Assembly: GCF_017114995.1 (NCBI RefSeq) | Contig: NZ_JABXKL010000073.1 | Location: 1 to 64,000 of the forward strand | Reading direction: 5' to 3' | Source: Nostoc sp. NMS9 | Lineage (GTDB): Bacteria; Cyanobacteriota; Cyanobacteriia; Cyanobacteriales; Nostocaceae | Length of the DNA: 64,000 nt | In this document: positions 36,709 to 45,727 of the stretch, in pieces | Numbering within the stretch: position 1 is the stretch's first letter | Layout: every line of letters starts with the position of its first letter | Program-made: the position numbers and the translations under genes | The notes under the pieces: generated by a model | The model's input: the letters and a program-made list of their open reading frames with translations, nothing else | Told to the model about the DNA's origin: nothing | Databases searched by the model: none

Positions 36709-37779
36709 TTAAAATTGGATGTTAGCTGCATGAATGCGGCCATTCGATTCTATGCGGTCTTTAATAATTTGTCTGTAAACAGCTTCATATCCGTTAACCA
36801 TCTGGCTAACACTAAAATTGTTTTCTACATATTTTCGACAGGTTTGACGATTGAGTTCCAAAGCTGGTGGAATCATTGCCGCCATTTCTGCGTAGCTATT
36901 GCAGATAAAACCTGTTTTACCGTGGGCAATAACTTCAGGTACAGAGCCGAAATTCATGGCAATTACTGGTGTACCAGTTGCCATTGATTCAATCATTACT
37001 AAGCCAAAAGGTTCTTGCCAGTTAATAGGGAAAAGAGTTATGGCAGCATTACCCAGAAGTTCAGTTTTTTCAGTGTGGTTAATTTCACCGAGATATTCGA
37101 TTTGCTGACCATCTATGTGGGGAGCAATCTCTTGTTCAAAAAACTCCGAGTTTACTGCATCAACCTTTCCTGCCATCTTCAAGCGCCAACCACTCTGTTT
37201 AGCAATGGCGATCGCATGTTGCGGGCCTTTATCTGGCGAAAAACGGCCTAAAAATGCTAAATAGGGAGGTTCTAAGGGTTGGGCTACGAATGGATAATCT
37301 ACTAGCTCAATTCCGTTATAAACCGTGCCAACATAATTAAGATCGATTTGACGCTGCGAGTTACTAATGCTGATGTATGGTTGCTTTTGGTAGTAGCTAA
37401 ATGCGTGACGGTTGTCAGTTGTAAAATTATTGTGCAGGGTGTGGACTGTAGAAGTTGCTGTTATCAAACTCGCTAAAGGTAATGCCGAAATCCCTACATG
37501 AGAATGGATAATATCGAATTGGTCAGCACGCTGGTAAACTTGGCTTAGTTCTAGCATTTCGTACACTGCATACTCTTTCACATTTGGGTCTAAGCGTAAT
37601 GCACGTGGATAAACTGCTTCTAAATGAGCCAAAGTTTGAGAATCGCCAGAGGCAAATAAAGTTACCTCATGACCGCGACGAACAAGTTCATCAGTCAAGC
37701 GACTCACTACCAGTTCGATTCCTCCATAATTAGGAGGTGGAACCCTTTCCCATAAGGGGGCAACTTGAGCGATTTTCAT
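36709..37779 (-). CDS. glycosyltransferase family 4
   Basis: 356 residues. The opening MKIAQVAPLWERVPPPNYGG and IELVVSRLTDELVRRGHEVTL are GT4 acceptor-domain hallmarks. LAFLGRFSPDKGPQHAIAIA and EPFGLVMIESMATGTPVIAM carry the donor-site motif and the E-x7-E pair. It is a retaining transferase, probably for glycolipid or polysaccharide synthesis or sucrose-type compounds; the acceptor is unknown. No other glycan gene is adjacent. Confidence 0.8.
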   Translation of the reverse strand: MKIAQVAPLWERVPPPNYGGIELVVSRLTDELVRRGHEVTLFASGDSQTLAHLEAVYPRALRLDPNVKEYAVYEMLELSQVYQRADQFDIIHSHVGISALPLASLITATSTVHTLHNNFTTDNRHAFSYYQKQPYISISNSQRQIDLNYVGTVYNGIELVDYPFVAQPLEPPYLAFLGRFSPDKGPQHAIAIAKQSGWRLKMAGKVDAVNSEFFEQEIAPHIDGQQIEYLGEINHTEKTELLGNAAITLFPINWQEPFGLVMIESMATGTPVIAMNFGSVPEVIAHGKTGFICNSYAEMAAMIPPALELNRQTCRKYVENNFSVSQMVNGYEAVYRQIIKDRIESNGRIHAANIQF

Positions 37780-38238
37780 AAGTTTTTCTGGTTCAGTCTA
37801 TGAAATTGTCCTCAATATAATGAGTGACATCATTATTTTATGAGTAAAGAGCATTTGTACTTACTCTTTTGACATTTAAATTAACCTAACAGGCTATCAA
37901 AAGCGCAATAACGGTTAACCGTACCGCAAATTTTCTACCAACAAATCTAACTGACTATCGGCAAAAGTCAACTCTGAGCTATACTTCTAACCCTATAGCT
38001 AATCTATTATTTGTTGCATCTGTCTTGGGAATCATAATGAGGTAGAATATTTTGTAGCAGAACTTACAAAATTGAATATTTGGTAGCTGAAAATACTAAA
38101 ATATTCAATGGGATCAAGTCATTAAAGCTTCATTTAAAGGTAATTGGCAAAAAGAACATAAATTATAAATATTAAGTAATTGTACAATAATTACATAATT
38201 TGTAATTAGTAATTTAAAAAAATTCTGATAACTAACTA
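37780..38238. other. 460-bp AT-rich spacer
   Basis: Between divergent glycosyltransferase and exonuclease III genes. An inverted pair ATTGAATATTT / AAATATTCAAT lies at about 38071-38109. No coding frame or RNA gene is evident. Confidence 0.5.
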
Positions 38239-39021
38239 ATGAAAATCGCTACTTGGAACGTCAACTCAATTCGCACTCGCCTTGAACAGGTTATCGATTG
38301 GTTAACCCTAAATCCCGTTGATGTTCTCTGCTTGCAAGAAACCAAAGTTGTGGATGCTGAATTTCCGCGATCGCCTTTTGAGCAGTTAGGGTATAACCTT
38401 TATATGTCAGGACAAAAATCTTATAACGGTGTAGCCCTAATTAGCCGCCAGCCACTCCTAAATGTCAGTAGCGGGTTTAGGGCAATTTTGCCAGATTTAC
38501 ATCACGAATGGGACGAGCAAAAGCGCGTAATTACAGGTGTAATTGATGGTGTTCGGATTGTAAACTTATATGTTCCTAATGGCGCAGCGGTAGGAACTGA
38601 GAAATACGAATACAAACTGCGCTGGTTGACAGCTCTACATGAGTATTTACGATTGCTGGTGTTGTCAGAATCTGCAATTTGTGTGTGCGGCGACTTCAAC
38701 ATTGCCCTAGAAGATAAAGATATTCACGAGCAAGTGAGTACAGAAAATCACATTATGGCAACAGAAACAGAGCGTCAAGCCTTACGGGATATTCTGAAAC
38801 TGGGATTTGCCGATGCTTTTCGCAAATTCACCACAGAAGGCGGAAATTATAGCTGGTGGGATTATCGCTCCGCCGCCTTCCGTCGTAACTTAGGTTGGCG
38901 AATTGACCATCACTATCTGACACCTATCTTGTATGAGCGCACTACAAGTTGTATTATTGATGTCGCACCTAGAAAATTAACTCAACCTAGCGACCATGTG
39001 CCGGTAATTGTGGAATTTTGA
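38239..39021 (+). CDS. xthA: exodeoxyribonuclease III
   Basis: 260 residues of the exonuclease III/AP endonuclease fold: MKIATWNVNSIRTRL, DVLCLQETKVVDAEFP (metal Glu), FQLGYN-type region, VNLYVPNGAAVGTEKYEYKL, CGDFNIALEDKDIH (catalytic Asp and Asn), WWDYRSAAFRRNLGWRIDHHYLT, and SDHVPVIVEF with the terminal Asp-His pair. It cleaves the DNA backbone at abasic sites and degrades 3' ends in base-excision repair. All catalytic residues are present. Confidence 0.9.
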   Translation: MKIATWNVNSIRTRLEQVIDWLTLNPVDVLCLQETKVVDAEFPRSPFEQLGYNLYMSGQKSYNGVALISRQPLLNVSSGFRAILPDLHHEWDEQKRVITGVIDGVRIVNLYVPNGAAVGTEKYEYKLRWLTALHEYLRLLVLSESAICVCGDFNIALEDKDIHEQVSTENHIMATETERQALRDILKLGFADAFRKFTTEGGNYSWWDYRSAAFRRNLGWRIDHHYLTPILYERTTSCIIDVAPRKLTQPSDHVPVIVEF

Positions 39022-39111
39022 ATTGGGCATTGGGGATTGGGGAAAAACTTGCTGCAACTTCTCCTATACTCCCTTATCCCTTATCTCCATACCCCATGCC
39101 CAATTAATCAA

Positions 39112-40212
39112 TCAATTTAACGGCTTATATATATCCTCAGAGCTGGGATTGAGATAAGGACGCTGTAAATCTATTAGGTGTCGCGCAAAGTGTTGGTCAA
39201 TCGTCCTCATCCGTTCCTCCATCGCATTTTTACCTTTTTGCCAAGCCTCCAATAAAGCATTAGCGACGATTTGGCAACGGTTCATCCCAAAACTTTCTTG
39301 TGCCGCAAATTTTTGGCTTGGTTCCTCAGCTAAACCTAACCCTGGAGCTAAAAATTTGGTAAACAAAGGAATTTCGGGCTGGAAATGGGATTGATTTTCG
39401 ATATAAACAGTCTGAAGGATTGTGCGGATTGCTGGATAGTCGGGGAGTTCAAAGTAAAGTAGCCCCGAATCATAGCGTCCATATGCAGAAGGGTTGTGGA
39501 GAACCTGAAAGCTAAAGGGAATCGAGGCTGCATTCAATTGCAGTGTCAAGCTTTCCATAAGAGCGATCGCACCAGATGCCGTAAAGTTAAAGTAGATTCG
39601 CCCTGCTCCTAAATCGGCGTCTGGGTTGCTTTGCCGTCCCTGTCCAACATTGCTAACTGCTAAGTAACAGCCGTTTTGCAGTCGATTTTTGGGCATCCAG
39701 ATTGCTACCATGTCACCCACTTTGATAGATTTCTTACTGGATTCTAGATGGCAATCTGGCTCAACATAAAGTGTTAAACCGCCTTTAGTCACAGCCATAG
39801 TCCCATCAGGTTCTTTCTGCAACACCTGCCATCGAGGGTCAAAGTAACCTATGCCGTGATTACTGGCGTGCAGTTGCTCGTAAAAGTCCCAGTCAATCTC
39901 CAAAATAGAATTATCTGCTAAATTATGCTTTTGCGGGCGATTAGTATTATCAGTATTGACTGCCAAAGTACTTTGCAGGGAGCCATTGTAATAGATTCCA
40001 TAGAGAAAATTTCGTAGTAGGAGAGTAAGATACTTCTGTTGTAAATCTACGGAATTTTGCTGAAATCTATCGGCTATTTTAGTCGGCAGAGCGAAGGGTT
40101 GATAATTGGGATGGTAAATACAAAAATTGGACTCAATCTGGATATTCTGAGCAATATCAAATAGAGAATTTAGCGATTGATTGATAGAGGAATATAGCAT
40201 TAATCCATTCAA
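39112..40212 (-). CDS. HopA1-family protein, candidate RiPP phospho-Ser/Thr lyase
   Basis: 366 residues. From about residue 130 it shows HopA1-family (T3SS effector HopA1-like) sequence: HASNHGIGYFDPRWQV, VGDMVAIWMPKNRLQNGCYLA, RIYFNFTASGAIALMESL and LQVLHNPSAYGRYDSGLLYF-type stretches. In RiPP clusters for class V lanthipeptides (LxmY) and thioamitides (TvaD), HopA1-like proteins eliminate phosphate from phospho-Ser/Thr made by a partner kinase. Exactly such a kinase-like gene lies 98 bp upstream on the same strand. No signal peptide is seen, nor type III secretion genes in the window. A lyase role is inferred from the pairing. Confidence 0.7.
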   Translation of the reverse strand: MNGLMLYSSINQSLNSLFDIAQNIQIESNFCIYHPNYQPFALPTKIADRFQQNSVDLQQKYLTLLLRNFLYGIYYNGSLQSTLAVNTDNTNRPQKHNLADNSILEIDWDFYEQLHASNHGIGYFDPRWQVLQKEPDGTMAVTKGGLTLYVEPDCHLESSKKSIKVGDMVAIWMPKNRLQNGCYLAVSNVGQGRQSNPDADLGAGRIYFNFTASGAIALMESLTLQLNAASIPFSFQVLHNPSAYGRYDSGLLYFELPDYPAIRTILQTVYIENQSHFQPEIPLFTKFLAPGLGLAEEPSQKFAAQESFGMNRCQIVANALLEAWQKGKNAMEERMRTIDQHFARHLIDLQRPYLNPSSEDIYKPLN

Positions 40213-40310
40213 AAATCAAACTAAAAAAAAGAGAATTCAGGAGTCAGAATTTAGAATTCAGAATTGAAGTATGTGTGACTGGTTCTGTTGCGCGGTCTTA
40301 TCCTTTAGTA

Positions 40311-41552
40311 TTAACAACCACGCAGCCGAGTTTTTTCGTAATAAATCCGAAGTAACTGCTGCTCCTTTACAGGCTGAGGAAATTTATGAATCTTTGCCAC
40401 AGGATTCAGAATTTCTGACTCTGATATCCCGAAAATGCTCAGTACACCTTGTTCCGGCATTACAAGTAAACTTTTAGCTACTTGCAGCATACAGAGTTCA
40501 GCATTATTAAAGTGTTTCCGGCACGTAATCATCTCCTGAATTTGATGAATTAGTGCCAGCCCCGCAAACTGGATAACCCGCGAAATAAAGTCACGGCGGT
40601 ATTCTAAAATCATTGGGAAAGCATTCACATAAGCTCTAATGAGGGCAATAAGTGAAGGTTGTAAAATTTCTAACGGTGTTAACGCCAAATGTAGAGATTC
40701 TTCTAACTCAATGGTGGGGTCTACAACCAGACTCTTAAGCCAAATTTCTAAATAGCTTGCTAGTAAAGTTCCTAAATCAAAGGCTGGGTCTCCCCAAGAA
40801 CAAGCTTCCCAGTCAATTAGTCGTACAAGACAATTGTCTAATTGCTCCCATCTGGAATGAACCAAAATGTTGTTCAATTTCAGGTCGTTGTGAGTTAAGC
40901 AGCAAGGATTCCAGCTATATGCCAAATCTGCGATCGCAGATGACAAACTCTCGTATTGTTGATAGAGAACATAGAATTTCAGTGCATCCGTGGGAACAGT
41001 CCCAAAAATCTCCGGCCCAATTGACCCTACCCCTTGGGCTGGATTGTAAAAGCCATAGCGAAACTCTCCTTGAGGAGCAGTTGCCATAAAATCCCTATAT
41101 TCTCGGCGGTTGTAGGTGGCGCGATGCAGTCCAGCTAAAGTCGTGCCGATGGCAGAGGCAATTTCTTGTGGAAAAATCTCATTGTTGTGGTATAATGTCG
41201 CAAGCTCTAGATATTCACTCAAGTAGCTACGGACAAGAATCGAATTTTCTTCGTCAAAATGCACTACCAATGGCGCAATCGCTGAAGTATTACCTAGAAC
41301 TGGAAACTGTTGTAGCAACTGGTGAAACAGCCACTCCTGAAACAATTCATGAGGCGCGCCGTCATTGTTCTTAACGTTACGTCCTTGTTTGAGGAGCAGT
41401 TGACGATTATCTGCTAAAGTCACTAGTAAATTGAAATTGTTCTGACTACTTCCTGGCAACTCAGATTTGTCTGATGGGCCATCTTCTGAGCTACACAGAC
41501 CCGCGTCTTGCAGATACTGGATAACGTTATGAGAAGACAGTGATAATACCAT
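40311..41552 (-). CDS. aminoglycoside phosphotransferase-like kinase, partner of HopA1 protein
   Basis: 413 residues, protein-kinase-like fold of the APH group. The catalytic loop is CLTHNDLKLNNILV (Asp and Asn), the metal-binding DFG-equivalent is RLIDWEACSWGDPAFDLG, and a Lys-bearing strand is RQLLLKQGRN near residue 56. It is first in a two-gene unit with the HopA1-family gene (98-bp gap). The combination of APH-like kinase and HopA1 protein is known from LxmK/LxmY and TvaC/TvaD, which phosphorylate and then eliminate Ser/Thr in precursor peptides. The actual target here is unknown. Confidence 0.7.
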   Translation of the reverse strand: MVLSLSSHNVIQYLQDAGLCSSEDGPSDKSELPGSSQNNFNLLVTLADNRQLLLKQGRNVKNNDGAPHELFQEWLFHQLLQQFPVLGNTSAIAPLVVHFDEENSILVRSYLSEYLELATLYHNNEIFPQEIASAIGTTLAGLHRATYNRREYRDFMATAPQGEFRYGFYNPAQGVGSIGPEIFGTVPTDALKFYVLYQQYESLSSAIADLAYSWNPCCLTHNDLKLNNILVHSRWEQLDNCLVRLIDWEACSWGDPAFDLGTLLASYLEIWLKSLVVDPTIELEESLHLALTPLEILQPSLIALIRAYVNAFPMILEYRRDFISRVIQFAGLALIHQIQEMITCRKHFNNAELCMLQVAKSLLVMPEQGVLSIFGISESEILNPVAKIHKFPQPVKEQQLLRIYYEKTRLRGC

Positions 41553-42299
41553 GTATTATTTCCTACTTCATTAAATTACTTAAACTTATCGTGGCAAATT
41601 TGCTTGGTCTTAAGAGTTTTCAGTAGATAGGAACTAATGCAAGAAGAGAGATGTGAATAACAATAAAGATTTCTACAATCTACTAATATCGCATATTTGG
41701 GAGAAAAACCTGCCAAAATGGCACCAAGTCCTTTGCAATTCCTTTAAAATTTGCTCCAAGATACTTTGACATCTTTACACTTTATCAGCATAGTTACTTA
41801 GATACATCTACAGTAAGTTTTGTGGTAGAGCCTTTTTTGTGGCAAAGAAGCATCCCCAGCAAAAAACTGATTAGCAGCAGATGTTATTTGATGTTTAGTA
41901 GTTATCCTCAAAGCAGCGAAGAATTTCAGTAATCCTTCGCGGTACGAAGCACGCGATTCAACACTATTACTTTTATTTATCATCACAAAGCCAAAAAAAC
42001 CGGAGTTTTTCGGCAATTAAAAATTATTTTTTGATTTAATTTTCAGAATTGATGTCTGTAAAGCTTGTTATCACGTTATTTTCGTCACCTACAAATTGTA
42101 GATGACTATGGGCGATCGCAAACAAAGCCTACATGAGCGCATCTTATGTAAGTGTACTTTTGTCAAGGTTGAAACAGGGCATTTTTCAAAGGCAAGGGTA
42201 ACAAATTTCAGTAATATAAATGTACTAATATAATTCAAAGCAGGGAAAGTCATGCCATACCAAAAAAACAGGAGGGTAGTTATTACTTAGAGACTAATG
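41553..42299. other. 750-bp stretch upstream of the kinase
   Basis: I searched here by eye for a precursor peptide. The only leftward candidate is a 61-codon frame (ATG 41983 to stop 41798) ending HKTYCRCI, but it lacks a ribosome site and includes part of a dispersed repeat (CTTCGCGGTACGAAG, 41935-41949), so I do not call it a gene. A 38-codon rightward frame from GTG 41652 is equally weak. Confidence 0.4.
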
Positions 42300-42620
42300 C
42301 TACCTTAAAGCCACAAATTGATTCACCATCACCGCCAATGCCAGCATACCCAAAATCGTCATTAATCCCGCAGGCATAAACTTGCGTGTTTTTACCAGTC
42401 GAAATGCAAAGAAAACTACTAAAACAGTAGTAACTAACACTGCTAAAATCGCACCCCAAGTTTGTCCTTGAAGTTGAAAGTAAGCGGCAAGTATTAGTAA
42501 TAAACCGCTAATGCTACCACTTAGGAGTGAAACTCTACTTGTAGCTTGAATGTAGCCAATAACGCCACCAACAATCGCTAAGATGCCGTAGGCAAAAGCA
42601 GCAACTATACTTAAATTCAT
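42300..42620 (-). CDS. TMEM14-family small membrane protein
   Basis: 106 residues with four hydrophobic helices: IVAAFAYGILAIVGGVIGYI, LLSGSISGLLLILAAYF, WGAILAVLVTTVLVVFFAFRL and MTILGMLALAVMVNQF. The Gly-rich first helix and FRLVKTRKFMPAGLM are typical of TMEM14/UPF0136 proteins. Plant and animal members are implicated in fatty acid or heme-precursor export; the cyanobacterial function is unproven. Single gene, divergent from the DUF815 ATPase. Confidence 0.8.
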   Translation of the reverse strand: MNLSIVAAFAYGILAIVGGVIGYIQATSRVSLLSGSISGLLLILAAYFQLQGQTWGAILAVLVTTVLVVFFAFRLVKTRKFMPAGLMTILGMLALAVMVNQFVALR

Positions 42621-42704
42621 TGTTAAAACCTATGTAGACTTTGACTTTACTACCAGGGTCAGCAGACAATTTACCATAGCTATTTAGCTATACCACACAG
42701 TTGA

Positions 42705-44057
42705 TTGATGGATAATCAAGCGATACCAATGGCAAGTACTTCCTTATATACAAAGGTCCAATTTCTCCAGCGCCAAGCAGCCTCACTCTTACTGTACCAG
42801 TCTGTTCTCCAAGGCGAAGTTGGGATGGCATTTCTGGAACTGTTGCAAGCTATACGTTACACTGATACCGATGCACGGGGTTGTCTCCAAGCTTACGGCA
42901 GTTACTTTCACGCTTTGGCTGCTAGAAATCAAAATTGGGAAGACTATTTAATCACTCAAATTCTCTTCTCTGAGAATCCTTTTACAAGGCTGGCGGGAGT
43001 GCGAGAATTTGAAGATTTGCCCTCAGCTTTAGTAACAGCAGTTCAGCATGATTTACAAATATTGCAAAGTCTCTATGAATGTAGCAGCGCTTCTTTGAGC
43101 GAGTGGGTACAAGACGTAGCTTATATGCCGATTTCACCAGTAGTGTGGTATAAAGAGCAAGAATTGCTAGGAGTAGAGACAAAATTCACTACATATCTAC
43201 AAGAGTTAGATAATTGGGGTGATGCTGTAGAAGAGTTAGCAGCTTATTATCGGCAATGTGGCTCTGGTTTATTTGCAGAATATCGCGCTTTACGCTGGCA
43301 ATCTGGGCAGTTTATCGGTGTTAGGTATTCTGACCCGGTTAAACTGAGTGCGCTTGTCGGTTACGAATCTCAAAAAGATGTTTTGCTGAAAAATACAGAG
43401 TTTTTATTATCAGGAGAGATGGCACTGCATGTATTACTTTACGGTAGTCGCGGTTCTGGCAAATCTTCTTTAGTGAAATCTTTGTTGAATGAATATAGCA
43501 ATCGCAGCCTCCGATTGTTGGAAGTGGCAAAATCTGATTTAAAAGACTTACCAGAAATCGTGGAACATTTACGGAGTGTGTCACAAAAATTTATTATCTT
43601 TGTCGATGACCTTTCATTTGAAGAAGATGATGATGCCTTTAAAGCACTCAAGGTAGTTTTAGAAGGTAATTTAACGGCGCGGCCTCAAAATGTAGTTGTG
43701 TATGCTACTTCCAATCGCCGCCACTTGATTCGGGAGTTTTTTGTGGATAGACCTGCACCAAAGGATAACGAGGAAATCCATGCCTGGGATACGATGCAGG
43801 AGAAGCTTTCCTTTAGCGATCGCTTTGGTTTAACCTTGACTTTTGAACCAGCCAATCAGAAAACTTATTTAAAAATTGTACAACATCTAGTGACACAAGC
43901 TGAAATTAATATTACCCAAGAAGATTTGGAATTTCAGGCATTACAATGGGCAACTCGTCATAATGGTCGTTCTGGACGTACAGCACGGCAGTTTGTTGAT
44001 TTTTTAAAAGCAGATTTAACACTTTTTCATGCAAATAAAAACATATCCAACAATTAA
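42705..44057 (+). CDS. DUF815-family AAA ATPase
   Basis: 450 residues. An N-terminal helical region of about 210 residues is followed by a P-loop module: VLLYGSRGSGKSSLVKSLL (Walker A), KFIIFVDDLSFEEDDDAFKAL (Walker B), VVVYATSNRRHLIREFFVDR (sensor 1 with Asn and Arg), and SDRFGLTLTFEPANQKTYLKIV. This is DUF815. It begins a rightward series with the TerB-C and BrxD-like genes, but 290 bp separates it from them, so its membership is uncertain. ATG at 42705 or 42708. Confidence 0.8.
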   Translation: MMDNQAIPMASTSLYTKVQFLQRQAASLLLYQSVLQGEVGMAFLELLQAIRYTDTDARGCLQAYGSYFHALAARNQNWEDYLITQILFSENPFTRLAGVREFEDLPSALVTAVQHDLQILQSLYECSSASLSEWVQDVAYMPISPVVWYKEQELLGVETKFTTYLQELDNWGDAVEELAAYYRQCGSGLFAEYRALRWQSGQFIGVRYSDPVKLSALVGYESQKDVLLKNTEFLLSGEMALHVLLYGSRGSGKSSLVKSLLNEYSNRSLRLLEVAKSDLKDLPEIVEHLRSVSQKFIIFVDDLSFEEDDDAFKALKVVLEGNLTARPQNVVVYATSNRRHLIREFFVDRPAPKDNEEIHAWDTMQEKLSFSDRFGLTLTFEPANQKTYLKIVQHLVTQAEINITQEDLEFQALQWATRHNGRSGRTARQFVDFLKADLTLFHANKNISNN

Positions 44058-44343
44058 CATTAAAATTGTTTCATTGATGATTGCGCTTTTTTGTAACTTA
44101 TAGAACAGTGTTATCCACTATTCACTAAAGTTAGAGATTTCATAACAATTCTGATACCAAAATTGAGAAAAATATCTTGATTTACTAGATAAACCACTTG
44201 GATTAAGTATTTTATGTGTATGTATTTTTTAATTACGAATTACGTTAGCGTAGGAGTAGCGAGTCTGCGAGCGTCATTACGAATTACAAATTACTGTGAG
44301 AGCTACTTATTCAGATAATTTAACTACGCTAAAAACCATCAAT

Positions 44344-45633
44344 ATGCAATCAGTAACGATCAGCAATCGATTTATACTAGTGATAGTTGCCTTTAGTGTG
44401 AGTTTTGGTCTTAGCCTTGTCCCAAGCTGGGATTTTAATAAAGCCTTTCTCACAGGTGTAATTACTGCCGTTACTATCCATACAACAGCATTATTCATAG
44501 ACAAGCGGCGCAGAAATTATGAAATGTTTGTTTTAGGTTCTCTCCGCAAGCGAATTAAAGATATGGAGGGATTAAAGGCTCGTGTTGTCAGAGAAATCAA
44601 TCAAATTGAAGAACATCATAATTTACTATATGCTGAATCACAACAACTACAAAATCAAGTCATAGAAAGCCGTAGCCAAAGAGATAGTCTACATCGAGAA
44701 TTAAGAACATTTGCAGGACAAAAGAAGCAATTAGAAACAGAAGTTAGTAGTCTGCAAACTGAAATTAGTAATTTGCAGAACAATCAAACTGAATTGAATA
44801 ATGCTTTTTCTACCCTCACAGCAGAGAAGCGCCGTTTAGAGTCAAATTGTAATGTATCTCGTGCTGAAATCACCCAATTGCAAAGTCAAATTTCCGGGCT
44901 ACAACACGAGAAACAAGAAGTTGAAAGTAATTTAACTCTTTTAGGCAGACTCAAACCCCAATTAGAAGAAAAATTATACGAACTGCGAATTGCAATTCAA
45001 GAGCTAGAAGTTGAAACAACCCAAAACAATCAATTGCTTGTAGCAACGAAAACCGAAAGAGAAAATATCCAAGCTATCCTGAATTCTTCACAAACCCAAT
45101 TAGCAGAACACAAAGCCGAATTACAGCAATTACAAGGACAAGTTTCATTATTGCAAGAAGAACGAGACTCATTACAAAATCAAGTATGGGAATTACTACA
45201 ACAAGTAGAAACATTCAATCCAGAGCCTTTGTCGGATAATTCCCAAGAAGATGATATTGAATTGCTTCCATTTTCTGAAATAATTGAATCTTCAGATGTA
45301 ATTGAAAATTCGGAAGTTGAGACATCGGAAAATATCCCCGAAGAATGGACTAATTTTCTTGTAAATCTCCCCGGACATGAGTTACAAGTATTAAAAGCTA
45401 TAGTTGAACAAGATAATCCCAATAGTGCTATTAAAAAAATTGCCGAAGCAAATATCACTATGCCAAATTTATTAATCGATTCTATAAATGAACGGGCAAA
45501 TGATACTATTGGGGAATTAATAATTAATTCTAATTTGGAAAGTCCAAAACTTTATCAGGAGCATATAACAGATGTAAAAAAAATGATTGCGATGTATGAA
45601 GGCCTCATGGCTAGACATACTTCGTCAAATTAA
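44344..45633 (+). CDS. membrane-anchored coiled-coil protein with TerB-C-like domain
   Basis: 429 residues from ATG 44344 (the open frame extends to a GTG at 44296). Two membrane helices open it: FILVIVAFSVSFGLSLV and FLTGVITAVTIHTTALF. A long coiled coil runs from about residue 60 to 290, followed by an acidic linker. The last 85 residues (FLVNLPGHELQVLKAIVEQD ... IKKIAEANITMPNLLIDSIN ... LYQEHITDVKKMIA) resemble the TerB-C domain. A DUF2791 ATPase follows 94 bp downstream. This suggests a membrane-tethered scaffold that docks the ATPase. Domain call from memory of TerB-C. Confidence 0.65.
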   Translation: MQSVTISNRFILVIVAFSVSFGLSLVPSWDFNKAFLTGVITAVTIHTTALFIDKRRRNYEMFVLGSLRKRIKDMEGLKARVVREINQIEEHHNLLYAESQQLQNQVIESRSQRDSLHRELRTFAGQKKQLETEVSSLQTEISNLQNNQTELNNAFSTLTAEKRRLESNCNVSRAEITQLQSQISGLQHEKQEVESNLTLLGRLKPQLEEKLYELRIAIQELEVETTQNNQLLVATKTERENIQAILNSSQTQLAEHKAELQQLQGQVSLLQEERDSLQNQVWELLQQVETFNPEPLSDNSQEDDIELLPFSEIIESSDVIENSEVETSENIPEEWTNFLVNLPGHELQVLKAIVEQDNPNSAIKKIAEANITMPNLLIDSINERANDTIGELIINSNLESPKLYQEHITDVKKMIAMYEGLMARHTSSN

Positions 45634-45727
45634 ATTGTTATTGCAGTTGTAAGATTTAGTAGTAAGATGATGTACCTTACCTACTTACTGCGTGCTTCTG
45701 CGTTTAGAATAAAGTGAAGTGTAATAC

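Noticed and set aside
39112-40212. HopA1-family protein as a type III secretion effector
   Set aside because: No secretion genes or secretion signal; the adjacent kinase favours the RiPP-type interpretation.
41798-41983. Candidate RiPP precursor (61 codons, ending HKTYCRCI) upstream of the kinase
   Set aside because: No ribosome site, and part of the frame is a dispersed palindromic repeat; kept only as something to test.
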